A DNA stretch of 64,000 nucleotides from Anoxybacillus flavithermus (GCF_002742685.1 NZ_PEDM01000001.1:310001-374000), one strand, 5' to 3'. Shown: positions 27,553-36,898, counted from the first letter of the stretch. Translations and numbers: made by a program. Notes: a model not told the origin generated them from the sequence alone.

Positions 27553-28656
27553 ATGCTTTCCCCTCACCTGGCGAAAAAAATTGTATCCGACGTCCGACGC
27601 CTCATTGATGAAGACATTATTATCGTCGCGACAAACGGCATCATTATGGCGAGCACCGATACGACGCGCCTCGGCAAATTTCATGAAGGGGCGTTTCTCG
27701 TTTGCCAAGAAAAGAAAAAACGAGTTATTACAAAAGAAGATGAAAACGTATTGCGAGGCGTAAAAGCTGGCATCAACTTGCCGATCTTTTTTCACGGCGA
27801 TGTCATCGGCGTCATCGGCATTACAGGCGACCCGAAAAAAGTGTCACCTTATGGAGAACTATTAAAAAAAATGACCGAGCTTCTTATTCAAGAAAACTAT
27901 TACATCGAACAACTTCAACTCGAAGCGCGGACGCTTGAAACGTTCGTTTTTGAATGGCTGCAAGCGCACGAGTGGTCGCCATCGTTTTACGAACGCGCTC
28001 AACTGTTTCATATTGACTTGCATGCGAAACGGCGCGCCATCATCGCTTCATTAGATGAGAAAAAACAACCGCTTTCTGTTGACATATGGAAATACGTTCA
28101 AACCGTTTGGAGCGATGAACGTGACGTCATCGTCCGTTGGGGAAACGACCGCTTACTTATTTTACAAACAGACGACGATAAAGAACGAACGATCACTAAA
28201 ATAAAAACGATGCAACGCGCACTATTAGAAAAATATGGTGTGACGCTTCATATCGGATGCGGAAAAATGGGAGATAGTAAACAGGCGTACCATTCGTATA
28301 AACAAGCCGAACGCGCACTTCATATCGCCAAACAAACAGGAGACATCGTTTTCGATGAAGATTTACGATTGGACATGTGTTTAGAAGACATTTCGCTTGC
28401 GACAAAACAAGAACTTATCAAACGAACGATTGAGCCATTAATGAATGAACAAGAGCTTCTTCATACGTTACGTGCTTTTTTCGAAAACAACTTATCGCTC
28501 AAACAAACAGCCGAAGCGCTTCACATTCATATTAATACGCTTCATTATCGGCTAAAAAAAGTACAAGAATATACAAATTTAAACGTGCGCAATATCGAAC
28601 ATGTCGTCACTTTATATTTAGCTATTCGTTTTTTAGATGAAACAACAAAAAAATAA
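27553..28656 (+). CDS. CdaR-type (sugar diacid/glycolate) transcriptional regulator
   Basis: A 367-residue regulator. The N-terminal sugar-diacid recognition domain (LAKKIVSDVRRLIDEDIIIV, to about residue 135) is followed by a GGDEF-like middle and a C-terminal PucR-type helix-turn-helix (LKQTAEALHIHINTLHYRLKKV). ATG at 27553 lies about 8 nt from SD AAAGGAAG; the frame open from 27319 is read-through of the chemoreceptor end. It sits directly upstream of glcD-glcF, as YsfB does in B. subtilis, so it probably activates glycolate use. Confidence 0.85.
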   Translation: MLSPHLAKKIVSDVRRLIDEDIIIVATNGIIMASTDTTRLGKFHEGAFLVCQEKKKRVITKEDENVLRGVKAGINLPIFFHGDVIGVIGITGDPKKVSPYGELLKKMTELLIQENYYIEQLQLEARTLETFVFEWLQAHEWSPSFYERAQLFHIDLHAKRRAIIASLDEKKQPLSVDIWKYVQTVWSDERDVIVRWGNDRLLILQTDDDKERTITKIKTMQRALLEKYGVTLHIGCGKMGDSKQAYHSYKQAERALHIAKQTGDIVFDEDLRLDMCLEDISLATKQELIKRTIEPLMNEQELLHTLRAFFENNLSLKQTAEALHIHINTLHYRLKKVQEYTNLNVRNIEHVVTLYLAIRFLDETTKK

Positions 28657-28690
28657 GATGTAAACGTTTTATTTTTATATATTCATCCAT

Positions 28691-28713
28691 AGCGGGTTTT
28701 CCCGCTTTTTTTT
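28691..28713 (+). terminator. terminator of the CdaR-type regulator
   Basis: AGCGGG-TTTT-CCCGCT followed by a T8 run, separating the regulator from glcDF. Confidence 0.85.
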
Positions 28714-28751
28714 ATGCTTATAGTAAAAATGGGAGAAAGAAGGTCGATGAT

Positions 28752-30164
28752 ATGATCACCGAACAAATGAAACAACAGCTCATTGACATCGTCGGTGCAG
28801 AAAACTACGATGATTCGAAAGCTGGACGGATCGTTTATTCATACGACGCAACACCAAACTTTCAATCTATTCCTGATGCCGTCATCGCACCACGCAACAC
28901 AAAAGAAGTGAGTGAAATTATAAAAATTTGTAATAAAGAACGCATTCCGATCGTTCCGCGCGGTTCAGGGACGAATCTTTGTGCAGGCACATGCCCAACC
29001 GAAGGCGGCATCGTGATGTTGTTTAAACATATGAATCGCATATTAGAAATTGATGAAGAAAACTTAACGGTAACCGTTCAGCCCGGCGTTATTACGCTTG
29101 ATCTCATTCACGCCGTTGAAGCAAAAGGGCTGTTTTATCCGCCAGATCCAAGCTCGATGAAAATCTCGACGATCGGAGGAAACATTAATGAAAATTCCGG
29201 CGGCTTGCGCGGCTTAAAGTACGGAGTGACGCGCGATTACGTCATGGGGCTTGAAGTCGTGCTCGCCAATGGCGACATCATTCGCACAGGCGGAAAGCTC
29301 GCCAAAGACGTCGCTGGCTACGACTTAACGCGCCTATTTGTCGGCTCGGAAGGCACGCTCGGTGTCATTACAGAAGCGACGTTAAAACTCATTCCGATGC
29401 CGGAGACGAAACAAACGATGCTGGCGTTATACGAAGATTTAGAAGCAGCCGCACGTTCCGTTTCAGCCATTATCGCCAATAAAATCATTCCGACGACGCT
29501 TGAATTTTTAGATCAACCGACGTTACAAGTCGTCGAATCATTCGTCAACATTGGCTTGCCGACAGACGTCAAAGCGGTATTGCTGATCGAACAAGACGGG
29601 CCAAAAGAAGTCGTTGAGCGAGATATGAAAGCGATGGCGCGCATTTGCCGAGAGCAAAACGCCATTTCCGTCCAAGTAGCAAAAACAGAAGAAGAAGCGA
29701 ACAACTTGCGCACAGCGAGACGTTCGGCACTATCAGCACTCGCCCGTTTAAAGCCGACGACGATTTTAGAAGATGCGACCGTTCCGCGTTCGCAAATTGC
29801 GAATATGGTGAAAGCGATTAACGATATTGCGCAAAAATATAACGTCAACATTTGCACGTTTGGCCATGCGGGAGACGGCAACCTTCATCCGACATGCCCG
29901 ACTGATGTGCGCGACAAAGATGAACTGCATCGCGTCGAGCAAGCGTTTGAAGACATATTTGCCAAAGCGATTGAACTTGGCGGCACGATTACAGGCGAAC
30001 ATGGCGTCGGCGTCATGAAAGCGCCGTATGTAGAGTGGAAGCTCGGCAAAGAAGGAATCGCTGCCATGAAGGCGATTAAACAAGCGCTTGACCCAAACAA
30101 CATTATGAATCCAGGAAAAGTGTTCGCCAAAAGCACGCGCAAACGGGTGGTGATTACACGATGA
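28752..30164 (+). CDS. glcD: glycolate oxidase subunit GlcD (FAD-linked oxidase)
   Basis: A 470-residue FAD-binding (PCMH) oxidase that oxidises glycolate or a related 2-hydroxy acid. FAD-contact motifs are IVPRGSGTNLCAGTCP, YPPDPSSMKISTIGGNINEN and LFVGSEGTLGVITEATLKL. The C-terminal motif FGHAGDGNLHPT is also present. SD AAGG lies 8 nt before ATG. Corresponds to B. subtilis YsfC. Overlaps glcF by 4 bp. No glcE gene is present. Confidence 0.92.
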   Translation: MITEQMKQQLIDIVGAENYDDSKAGRIVYSYDATPNFQSIPDAVIAPRNTKEVSEIIKICNKERIPIVPRGSGTNLCAGTCPTEGGIVMLFKHMNRILEIDEENLTVTVQPGVITLDLIHAVEAKGLFYPPDPSSMKISTIGGNINENSGGLRGLKYGVTRDYVMGLEVVLANGDIIRTGGKLAKDVAGYDLTRLFVGSEGTLGVITEATLKLIPMPETKQTMLALYEDLEAAARSVSAIIANKIIPTTLEFLDQPTLQVVESFVNIGLPTDVKAVLLIEQDGPKEVVERDMKAMARICREQNAISVQVAKTEEEANNLRTARRSALSALARLKPTTILEDATVPRSQIANMVKAINDIAQKYNVNICTFGHAGDGNLHPTCPTDVRDKDELHRVEQAFEDIFAKAIELGGTITGEHGVGVMKAPYVEWKLGKEGIAAMKAIKQALDPNNIMNPGKVFAKSTRKRVVITR

Positions 30165-31507
30165 AAAACGAACATCATATCCAACAACAATTTCAAGCGC
30201 GCATGAATGAAGACGAGCTATTAAACTGTATGCGTTGCGGTTTTTGCTTGCCGACATGCCCGACGTATATTGAATCCGGCTTTCAAGAGTCGCACTCCCC
30301 GCGCGGACGGATCGCGTTAATGAAAGCGGTCGTCGATGGACTCATTGAGCCGGATGAAGATGTCGAACGTTCCCTTCAACTCTGTCTTGGCTGCCGCGCT
30401 TGTGAGCCGGTTTGCCCTTCTGGCGTGCGCTACGGTCATTTGCTTGAAGAAGCGCGCGACATTATTGCGCAACATAAAACGTATTCACCGATCGTCCGTT
30501 TCATTCGCCACATTGTATTCAAACAGCTTTTTCCGCATCCAAAACGCATGCGCATGTTGACGGCACTTATCGGCTTTTATCAACGTTCAGGGTTGCAGAC
30601 GCTCGTTCGTAAACTCGGCTTGTTGCGCCTATTACCAAGCCATTTAGCGACGATGGAAAACGTATTGCCGAACGTGCCAACGTGGAAACAAATGAACGAA
30701 CGCCCGACGCACGTTGAGGCACTCATCCCTCGAAAGCGTCGCGTCGCTTTTTTTAGCGGCTGTTTAATGGATACGATGTTTATGGACATAAACGATGCAA
30801 CGATGAAACTGTTGCAGCTTGTGGGGTGCGACATCGTCATTCCTGAGGCGCAAACGTGCTGCGGTGCGCTTCATGGACATAGCGGTGAAAAAGCGGACGC
30901 AAAAACGTTAGCCAAACGCAACATCGAAGCGTTTGAAACACTCGATGTCGATTACATCGTCACAAACGCTGGCGGCTGCGGCGCCTTTTTAATCGAATAC
31001 GACCATTTGTTAAAAGACGATCCTGTTTGGGCCGAGCGCGCAAAAGCGTTTGTCGCAAAAGTGAAAGACGTATCAGTCATTTTAGTCGAGCTCGGCTTTC
31101 ACGAGCAAAGATGGCGCTTGCCAAACCAAATGGTGACGTACCAAGATTCATGCCATTTGCGCAACGTCATGAAAACAGCAAGTGAACCGCGCCTTCTTCT
31201 GCAATCTATTTCGGGCGTTGAATTTCGTGAAATGAAAGATGCCGACCGATGTTGTGGTTCCGCAGGCATTTATAACATCATCGAGCCGGACATGTCGATG
31301 CAAGTGCTCGATTACAAAATGGAACAAGTAAAACAAACGAAAGCAACGACGATTGTGACCGCCAATCCGGGCTGCTTGCTGCAAATGAAGCTCGGCATTG
31401 AACGGGAAGGACTCACAAACGTGCGCGCCGTTCATCTCGTTGAATTGCTTTTAGAAGCTGTGGAAGCGACAAAACAAATGAACAAACCGCTTAAACAAAT
31501 CGGATAG
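30161..31507 (+). CDS. glcF: glycolate oxidase iron-sulfur subunit GlcF
   Basis: A 448-residue electron-transfer subunit. The N-terminal double [4Fe-4S] motifs are CMRCGFCLPTCP and CLGCRACEPVCP. Two CCG domains follow (CCGALHGHSGE; CCGSAGIYNI). ATG overlaps the glcD stop (ATGA), so the two are translationally coupled. Corresponds to B. subtilis YsfD. It passes electrons from GlcD to the quinone pool (family knowledge). Confidence 0.92.
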   Translation: MKNEHHIQQQFQARMNEDELLNCMRCGFCLPTCPTYIESGFQESHSPRGRIALMKAVVDGLIEPDEDVERSLQLCLGCRACEPVCPSGVRYGHLLEEARDIIAQHKTYSPIVRFIRHIVFKQLFPHPKRMRMLTALIGFYQRSGLQTLVRKLGLLRLLPSHLATMENVLPNVPTWKQMNERPTHVEALIPRKRRVAFFSGCLMDTMFMDINDATMKLLQLVGCDIVIPEAQTCCGALHGHSGEKADAKTLAKRNIEAFETLDVDYIVTNAGGCGAFLIEYDHLLKDDPVWAERAKAFVAKVKDVSVILVELGFHEQRWRLPNQMVTYQDSCHLRNVMKTASEPRLLLQSISGVEFREMKDADRCCGSAGIYNIIEPDMSMQVLDYKMEQVKQTKATTIVTANPGCLLQMKLGIEREGLTNVRAVHLVELLLEAVEATKQMNKPLKQIG

Positions 31508-31530
31508 GGTATGAGTATTCATGCCCTTTT
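31507..31530 (+). terminator. terminator of glcDF
   Basis: GGGTATGA-GTAT-TCATGCCC (one G-T pair) followed by TTTTCTTTTTT. It overlaps the end of the converging replication-protein gene. Confidence 0.75.
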
Positions 31531-32376
31531 CTTTTTTAATCGCTCCTCTAGTTCGCGCCTCTTTTGTTGCAACTCTGCTTCGCTATACGTTTTTCGCTCA
31601 TATTGTGTATAGTCGATATGTAGCCATTCTGGAATCATTTCCGTTCGCACCGCTCGTTTTCTTCTATGTTTGGAACGCATATATCCGTTTTTCTTCCAGT
31701 TGCGTAAAATACCTTCCGCATATGTCCACGTTTTCACCCCGTTTTTTAATGCAGTCGCTAGCGCTTCTAGCACCCATTCCTCTGACGTTTCATTGACCCA
31801 TAACGCCATTTTTTCTTCGATATAACTATTCATCGTCCCAAAACCGTTTTGTTCATAAAATTGGATCATGTTTTGTAATGTATCATCTGTTGTTATATTT
31901 GTTTGTCTGTTCATATTGCGATGTGCGTCTTGGCAAGTTGACATGTGCGACATGTCATGTTGCATCGTCTGTTCGTCATGTTGAATATTCGTTTTTTGTT
32001 CTATGCACATCGCTTGCTCGTCATGTTGCCTACTCGACTCGTCATGTACAACGTTTGTGTCAAGCACTTGTGCAAGCACATCATAATCAATGCGATACCA
32101 TTTTGTTTTATCAAGCTTTGAGCGATAGCGCGAAACGACAATCCGTTTTTTCTCAAGCCGAACGATTGTGCGCCGAATCGTGCTTTCCGACCAAAACGGA
32201 AATTGTTTTCTCCATCCTTCGTACGTATTATACACCCATGTATATCCATCGTACGTATGCGTACTTTTTCCGAGCCAATAATGAAGCTGTTGTAAAAAAA
32301 TGCTTTCATTCAATCCGAGCTTTACCGCCACAGACGGCAATACGAACAACGGATCATCATCGACTAACCATTTCAT
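31519..32376 (-). CDS. phage/plasmid-type replication protein with DnaD-like domain
   Basis: A 285-residue protein. The N-terminal winged helix (LNESIFLQQLHYWLGKS, WVYNTYEGWRKQFPFWS, TKWYRIDYDVL; to about residue 105) is typical of phage/plasmid replication initiators. A His/Gln-rich linker of about 50 residues follows. The C-terminal DnaD-type domain has the YEQNGFG and WTYAEGILRNWKKNGY motifs. ATG at 32376 is 6 nt from SD GGAGGG; the ATG at 32382 abuts the SD. It is an orphan with no phage neighbours. The linker DNA has four spaced repeats (separate entry). Confidence 0.82.
   Translation of the reverse strand: MKWLVDDDPLFVLPSVAVKLGLNESIFLQQLHYWLGKSTHTYDGYTWVYNTYEGWRKQFPFWSESTIRRTIVRLEKKRIVVSRYRSKLDKTKWYRIDYDVLAQVLDTNVVHDESSRQHDEQAMCIEQKTNIQHDEQTMQHDMSHMSTCQDAHRNMNRQTNITTDDTLQNMIQFYEQNGFGTMNSYIEEKMALWVNETSEEWVLEALATALKNGVKTWTYAEGILRNWKKNGYMRSKHRRKRAVRTEMIPEWLHIDYTQYERKTYSEAELQQKRRELEERLKKKRA
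31954..32047. repeat. iteron-like repeats inside the replication-protein gene
   Basis: GTCATGTTG occurs at 31954-31962, 31975-31983 and 32020-32028, and GTCATGT at 32041-32047. Start-to-start spacings are 21, 45 and 21 bp. They encode the HDEQ-like repeats of the linker, so they could reflect protein or DNA function. Confidence 0.6.
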
Positions 32377-32431
32377 CTCCATCCCTCCTACATTTATCTA
32401 TCGCTTCATGCGCAGGATTTAGTTAGGAGGG

Positions 32432-32457
32432 AAAAAAAAGAGAATGCGTATGCATTC
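32432..32457 (-). terminator. terminator of the ferritin gene
   Basis: GAATGC (32442-32447)/GCATTC (32452-32457) followed on the minus strand by TCTTTTTTTT. Confidence 0.75.
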
Positions 32458-32460
32458 CCT

Positions 32461-32964
32461 TTATGCTTCTGGTGTAAATGTGCGCTGAGCGAGTTCGTTG
32501 TCAAGCATAAATAGCGAGTTGCTGTCGTTTTCGATGCGCTTAAGCTTTTGGATAAGCGTATCAAACAGCGACTCTTCTTCCACTTGTTCGTCAATAAACC
32601 ATTTTAAAAAGTTCATTGTCGCATGTTCGCGCTCGTCTAACGCTAAGTCAGATAGTTTATAAATGCGGCGCGTCACTTCTTTTTCATGAGCGAGCGCTTT
32701 TTCGAAACAATCGCGAACGGACGTAAATTCGTTGTTTGGCGATGGGAAGCCTGTCATAATCGCTCGTTCGCCAAGCGCGTTAATAAAGTTGTAAAACTTC
32801 ATCGCATGGAAGCGTTCTTCTTCCGCTTGAACTAAAAAGAAGTTCGCAAAACCGTCCAACCCTTCCGCCGAGCAATATGCTGCCATCGCCATGTACGCAT
32901 GCGCCGAATAAAATTCAAAATTCATTTGATCGTTCAATCCGTTTAACAATTTTTCACTTAACAT
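32461..32964 (-). CDS. non-haem ferritin
   Basis: A 167-residue iron-storage protein forming the usual four-helix bundle. Ferroxidase ligands are visible in MNFEFYSAHAYMAM, EEERFHAMKFYNFI and NFLKWFIDEQVEEE. The length matches bacterial FtnA. SD AGAGGAG lies before ATG. It is monocistronic with its own terminator. Confidence 0.94.
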   Translation of the reverse strand: MLSEKLLNGLNDQMNFEFYSAHAYMAMAAYCSAEGLDGFANFFLVQAEEERFHAMKFYNFINALGERAIMTGFPSPNNEFTSVRDCFEKALAHEKEVTRRIYKLSDLALDEREHATMNFLKWFIDEQVEEESLFDTLIQKLKRIENDSNSLFMLDNELAQRTFTPEA

Positions 32965-33021
32965 ACATCAACACTCCTCTCTTTCTTTATTATAACAAAA
33001 AGAGGAGGAACGTGCCTCCCC

Positions 33022-33807
33022 TTATTCGTTTTGTGCTTTTTTCAACGTTTGAATGGCTTCTTTTTGTTGTTTCGTTTCTTTTCCGGAGAAAAACCAACCG
33101 CCAGCTGCAATCGCTAAAAGCACGATCCAGAAAATCGACTTCCATAACGCCGAATGCGCAAAATGTTCAGAGACGATCGCTAAACTTGGATGCGCAAGCG
33201 TATATATTGCCAACTTCACGCCAACCCAACCGACGATTAAAAATGCAGCCGATTCTAAGCTTGGGCGTTTTTGTAATAGCTTCACGAACGCATTTGCCGC
33301 AAAACGCATAATAATGACACCAATTAATCCACCGGCAAAGATGACTAAAAACTTTCCGCCATCTAGCCCCCCGATTGGTGGTAAATTCGTATTCGGCAAC
33401 GTCATCGCTAAAGCGACCGCCGCTAAAATCGAATCGATCGCAAACGCTAAATCGGCAAGTTCCACTTTCAATACCGTCATCCAAAAGCCAGATTGTTTTT
33501 TCCCTTCTTTATGTGAACCGTCCCTGTTTTTGCTTATAAAATGATGCACCGCAATAAACATTAAATACAATGCGCCGAGCGCTTGAATTTGCCAAATGTT
33601 CACTAAATACGAAATGACGAAAAGTGCCGCAAAACGAAGAATAAACGCCCCAGCAAGCCCGTAAAAGAGCGCCCGCTTTTGCTCTTTCTCTGGCAAATGC
33701 TTTACCATCACCGCCATCACAACGGCGTTATCGGCGGCTAAAATGCCTTCTAAACCGATTAAAACGAGAAGCACCCAACCGTACTCTAACAATAATGATA
33801 CATCCAT
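33022..33807 (-). CDS. TerC-family membrane protein, probable Mn2+ exporter (YkoY-like)
   Basis: A 261-residue integral membrane protein with about seven helices. TerC signatures are GLEGILAADNAVVMAVMVKHL and ELADLAFAIDSILAAVAL, with conserved intramembrane acidic residues. The start is ATG at 33807, 8 nt after SD GGAGG. The longer frame runs through the riboswitch and is rejected. The upstream yybP-ykoY riboswitch places it under manganese control. Export of Mn2+, or metalation of exported proteins as proposed for related TerC proteins, follows from family knowledge. Confidence 0.9.
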   Translation of the reverse strand: MDVSLLLEYGWVLLVLIGLEGILAADNAVVMAVMVKHLPEKEQKRALFYGLAGAFILRFAALFVISYLVNIWQIQALGALYLMFIAVHHFISKNRDGSHKEGKKQSGFWMTVLKVELADLAFAIDSILAAVALAMTLPNTNLPPIGGLDGGKFLVIFAGGLIGVIIMRFAANAFVKLLQKRPSLESAAFLIVGWVGVKLAIYTLAHPSLAIVSEHFAHSALWKSIFWIVLLAIAAGGWFFSGKETKQQKEAIQTLKKAQNE

Positions 33808-33873
33808 GAATGATCCCTCCTGTAATATGTAGTTTTCCCTCGTCCGTCGGCAAAAATCACGAGAACGCAAAAA

Positions 33874-33997
33874 AGACCTTTGCCGAACGGCAAAGGTCTC
33901 GCTAGACACATGTTGTGCCAACAAAGCCGATGGACGATGTCCATGAACTGACGACTTTGTTTTCAGGCAACGCCTGAACGCTACTCCCCTTTGTAAA
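33874..33997 (-). promoter_or_regulatory. yybP-ykoY manganese riboswitch with expression-platform terminator
   Basis: On the minus strand the aptamer shows the family landmarks in order: AAAGGGGAGTAGCG (33979-33992), GTCGTCAGTTC, CGGCTTTGTTGG and AGCGAGACC (33894-33902). The terminator AGACCTTTGCC-GAAC-type loop-GGCAAAGGTCT (33874-33899) followed by T6 shares bases with the aptamer's 3' strand. This fits Mn2+-induced antitermination. Confidence 0.88.
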
Positions 33998-34022
33998 GGA
34001 AAACTATGTTATTTGTAATTTC

Positions 34023-34051
34023 ATTATAAGCGTACGAACTTATTTTGTCAA
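34023..34051 (-). promoter_or_regulatory. consensus SigA promoter of the manganese riboswitch transcript
   Basis: TTGACA (34046-34051), a 17-nt spacer and TATAAT (34023-34028), a perfect consensus on the minus strand just past the permease stop codon. Confidence 0.88.
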
Positions 34052-34055
34052 TCCG

Positions 34056-35471
34056 TTAACTTACTTGTTTTTGTCCAACGTTTGCCTCATTTAACTTACT
34101 ATGTTTGCGACCGTACAAGAAATAAATGACAAGACCGACCGCAAGCCAGCCGCCAAAGCTTAACCACGTCGTCGCTGGAAGCTGAAGCGCTAAATATAAA
34201 CAAAACGCTACCGCAAGCAATGGAATGACCGGCACGAATGGCACCATAAAGCTTCGTTTTAAGTCCGGTTCTGTTTTACGTAAAATTAAAATGCCGATCG
34301 CAACCGTTGTAAACGCAAACAACGTGCCGATATTTGTCAAATGGGCCAACTTATTTAACGGAATCACCCCTGCAAAAATGGAAACCGCAATGCCTGTTAC
34401 CCACGAATTGACAAGTGGCACTTGTTTGCGCGCGCTCACTTTCGCAAACAACGAAGGAAGCAAGCCGTCGCGGCTAATCGCATAAAAGAGGCGCGTTTGC
34501 GCATAAAGCATGACAAGAAGTACGGTCGTAATGCCTGTAATCGCACCGAGCGAAATAAACCCAGCCACCCAATCTTGATGAATATAATTTAACGCAAAAG
34601 CAACTGGATTTTTTACCCCTAATTGATCATACGGCACAATGCCTGTCAAAATGAGCGAGACGGCAATATAAAGAAGTGTACAAATCGCAAGCGATGCGAT
34701 AATCCCAATCGGCATATTGCGCTGTGGATTGCGCACTTCTTCTGCCGCTGTCGATACAGCATCAAACCCTAAGTAAGCAAAAAACACCGTCGCAGCTCCT
34801 GCGGCAACACCTGAAAACCCAAACGGCATAAACGGCGTCCAGTTTTCTGGCTTCACATACCAAACCCCAACCGCAATAAACAATAAAATGACCGCAACTT
34901 TAATGAAGACCATAATGGCATTAAAACGGGCGGATTTGCGAACGCCTTGCGTCAATAAAAACGTAATAAGCAAAACGATCACAATCGCTGGCACATCAAT
35001 AAACGTTCCGTTCGCTGGATCGTAAGCGCTTGTCAACGCCTTCGGTAACTCAATGCCAAACCCGGCAAGCAATCCTTGAAAATAACCAGACCAACCCGCC
35101 GCAACTGCCGAAGCAGCCACGCCATACTCTAAAATTAAATCCCAGCCAAGCATCCAAGCAATCAATTCACCAAATGTCGCATAGCTATACGTATACGCAC
35201 TTCCTGATACCGGTACGCTTGACGCAAACTCCGCATAACAAAGCGCCGCAAAGACGCACGCCAATCCTGATAAAATAAACGAAAGAACGAGCGCTGGTCC
35301 TGCATGTTCAGCCGCTGCCACTCCCGTTAAAACGAAAATACCCGTTCCAATAATCGCTCCGATCCCGAGCATCGTTAAATCAAATGCACCTAATTCTTTT
35401 TTGAGCGCAGTACCATTTTTCCCTGAATCGCTCATGAGCGATTCAATCGACTTTCTCCTGAACAAACTCAT
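34056..35471 (-). CDS. APC-superfamily amino acid permease (YfnA-like)
   Basis: A 471-residue transporter with about 12 hydrophobic helices. The first-helix motif GIGAIIGTGIFVLTGVAAAE and the stretch FFAYLGFDAVSTAAEEVRNPQRNMP are typical of cationic amino acid/YfnA-type permeases. SD AAGGGGAG precedes ATG. It is a single gene. The substrate is not deducible; YfnA-like proteins move branched or small neutral amino acids. Confidence 0.88.
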   Translation of the reverse strand: MSLFRRKSIESLMSDSGKNGTALKKELGAFDLTMLGIGAIIGTGIFVLTGVAAAEHAGPALVLSFILSGLACVFAALCYAEFASSVPVSGSAYTYSYATFGELIAWMLGWDLILEYGVAASAVAAGWSGYFQGLLAGFGIELPKALTSAYDPANGTFIDVPAIVIVLLITFLLTQGVRKSARFNAIMVFIKVAVILLFIAVGVWYVKPENWTPFMPFGFSGVAAGAATVFFAYLGFDAVSTAAEEVRNPQRNMPIGIIASLAICTLLYIAVSLILTGIVPYDQLGVKNPVAFALNYIHQDWVAGFISLGAITGITTVLLVMLYAQTRLFYAISRDGLLPSLFAKVSARKQVPLVNSWVTGIAVSIFAGVIPLNKLAHLTNIGTLFAFTTVAIGILILRKTEPDLKRSFMVPFVPVIPLLAVAFCLYLALQLPATTWLSFGGWLAVGLVIYFLYGRKHSKLNEANVGQKQVS

Positions 35472-35563
35472 CGTTGTAAACTCCCCTTACTTATGATGTT
35501 TATTTTATACTTTAACGCCCAAAATCGTTAAAGACAATACTTTTTCGCTATTTCGCAATATTT

Positions 35564-36820
35564 TTATTTTTCTAATAAAAGAGGAAATGTCACCGTCATC
35601 GTCGTTCCGCGCCCTTTTTCGCTTTCCATCGTCCACGTGCCGTTCATCATTTCAATGATGCGAACCGACACCATCGCCCCGAGCCCTGTCCCTTTTTCTT
35701 TCGTGCTGAAATACGGTTCCCCATATCGCGCAAGCTGCTCTTTCGTCATTCCTTTTCCTTCATCGCGCACGACGATCGTAACCGTTTTTTCAGCGACATA
35801 TACAGCGACGTACACCGCCCCCTCGCCTTCTATCGCTTCAATTCCATTTTTTATTATATTTAAAAAACATTGCCGAAAATATTGTCCGTTCCCTTTGATG
35901 ATCGCAGGCATAAGTGTTGGGACGATTTTCACCCCATGAATGTTCGCGAACGGACGCAACATGTCGATCACTTTTTGTAGTTCGTGATGCACATGAAGCG
36001 GTTCTGTTTTTTCTGGGAACGGCTTCGCAAACGTTAAATAATCGTCAATAATGGCACAGGCGCGGTCTAATTCCTCAAGGGCGATATTCATATATTGCTC
36101 TTTCGTTTCCTCCGATATGTCTTTTCCTCTCATCAGTTGCATAAATCCTTTGACAACGGTAAGGGGATTGCGAATTTCATGGGAAATGCTTGCGGCAAGC
36201 TGGCTAACGACTTCCATTTTCTCCAGCTTGATCGCTTTCGAACGAATGAGCAACGCTTCTCGTAACGTTTCCATCATAAACACAACAAATAGTACGGCGA
36301 CAGGAGGGACGAGAATAAAATCAACGATGTACGACTCGGTCACTTCAAAATCGGAAATTGCTATCGCTAATATTGTTGCTGCAATCGCAAGAATAAACGT
36401 CATCATCATGGAAGCAATCATCCGTTTTGTTTTCGGCAACTGTTTAAAAAATGGAGAAAACAAACTTCCGAACATAAACATCATGACGTACACAGCGACC
36501 GTAATAAACTGATACCCGTACATCACCCATCGCGCAACGAGTAAAATAATAAGCAACGGCAGGCTCACCGTCCATCCGCCGTAAAACGTGCCGATGAGAA
36601 ACGGAACTTGCCGCAAATCGTGCACGCAATCGGGCGCAATGTAAATCGGATATTTCATACATAAAATAAGCGGCACGCTTAAGCAAACAACAAACAACAA
36701 ACGTTGATACACTTTTTGGCGCTGGAAAAATCGAACGTAATCGTATAAAAAGTAAAAGAAAAAAATGCTCACTAAAATGTAAAACAAATTGTTTAACACG
36801 TGCTGATTGATATATGTCAT
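35564..36820 (-). CDS. membrane sensor histidine kinase, KinB-like
   Basis: A 418-residue kinase. Six hydrophobic helices of the 5TMR-LYT type fill residues 1-180 (MKYPIYIAPDCVHDLRQVPF between helices). HisKA has H-box AASISHEIRNPLTVVKGF and the HATPase has N-box CFLNIIKNGIEAIEG, DEGKGM and GTGLGAM. The start is ATG at 36820 with SD GGGAGAG 8 nt upstream; longer frames lack a well-placed SD. Length and topology match B. subtilis KinB, so a phosphorelay role is inferred. No response regulator is adjacent. Confidence 0.85.
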   Translation of the reverse strand: MTYINQHVLNNLFYILVSIFFFYFLYDYVRFFQRQKVYQRLLFVVCLSVPLILCMKYPIYIAPDCVHDLRQVPFLIGTFYGGWTVSLPLLIILLVARWVMYGYQFITVAVYVMMFMFGSLFSPFFKQLPKTKRMIASMMMTFILAIAATILAIAISDFEVTESYIVDFILVPPVAVLFVVFMMETLREALLIRSKAIKLEKMEVVSQLAASISHEIRNPLTVVKGFMQLMRGKDISEETKEQYMNIALEELDRACAIIDDYLTFAKPFPEKTEPLHVHHELQKVIDMLRPFANIHGVKIVPTLMPAIIKGNGQYFRQCFLNIIKNGIEAIEGEGAVYVAVYVAEKTVTIVVRDEGKGMTKEQLARYGEPYFSTKEKGTGLGAMVSVRIIEMMNGTWTMESEKGRGTTMTVTFPLLLEK

Positions 36821-36898
36821 CTTTCTCAACTCTCCCACATCGTTCATCCTTTTTTCAGTTTCGCGAAAACTTTTTCCGTTGTCAATGCAGCGACATCT

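Noticed and set aside
31954-32047. CRISPR-like array in the replication-protein gene
   Set aside because: Repeats are 7-9 bp, lie in frame inside a coding region and have unequal spacing.
31519-32376. Prophage or integrated plasmid
   Set aside because: Only the replication protein is phage-like. Flanking genes are housekeeping and no integrase or attachment repeats are seen.
33807-33924. Longer N-terminus of the TerC protein
   Set aside because: The extension is the riboswitch expression platform read in frame. The SD and family alignment support the start at 33807.
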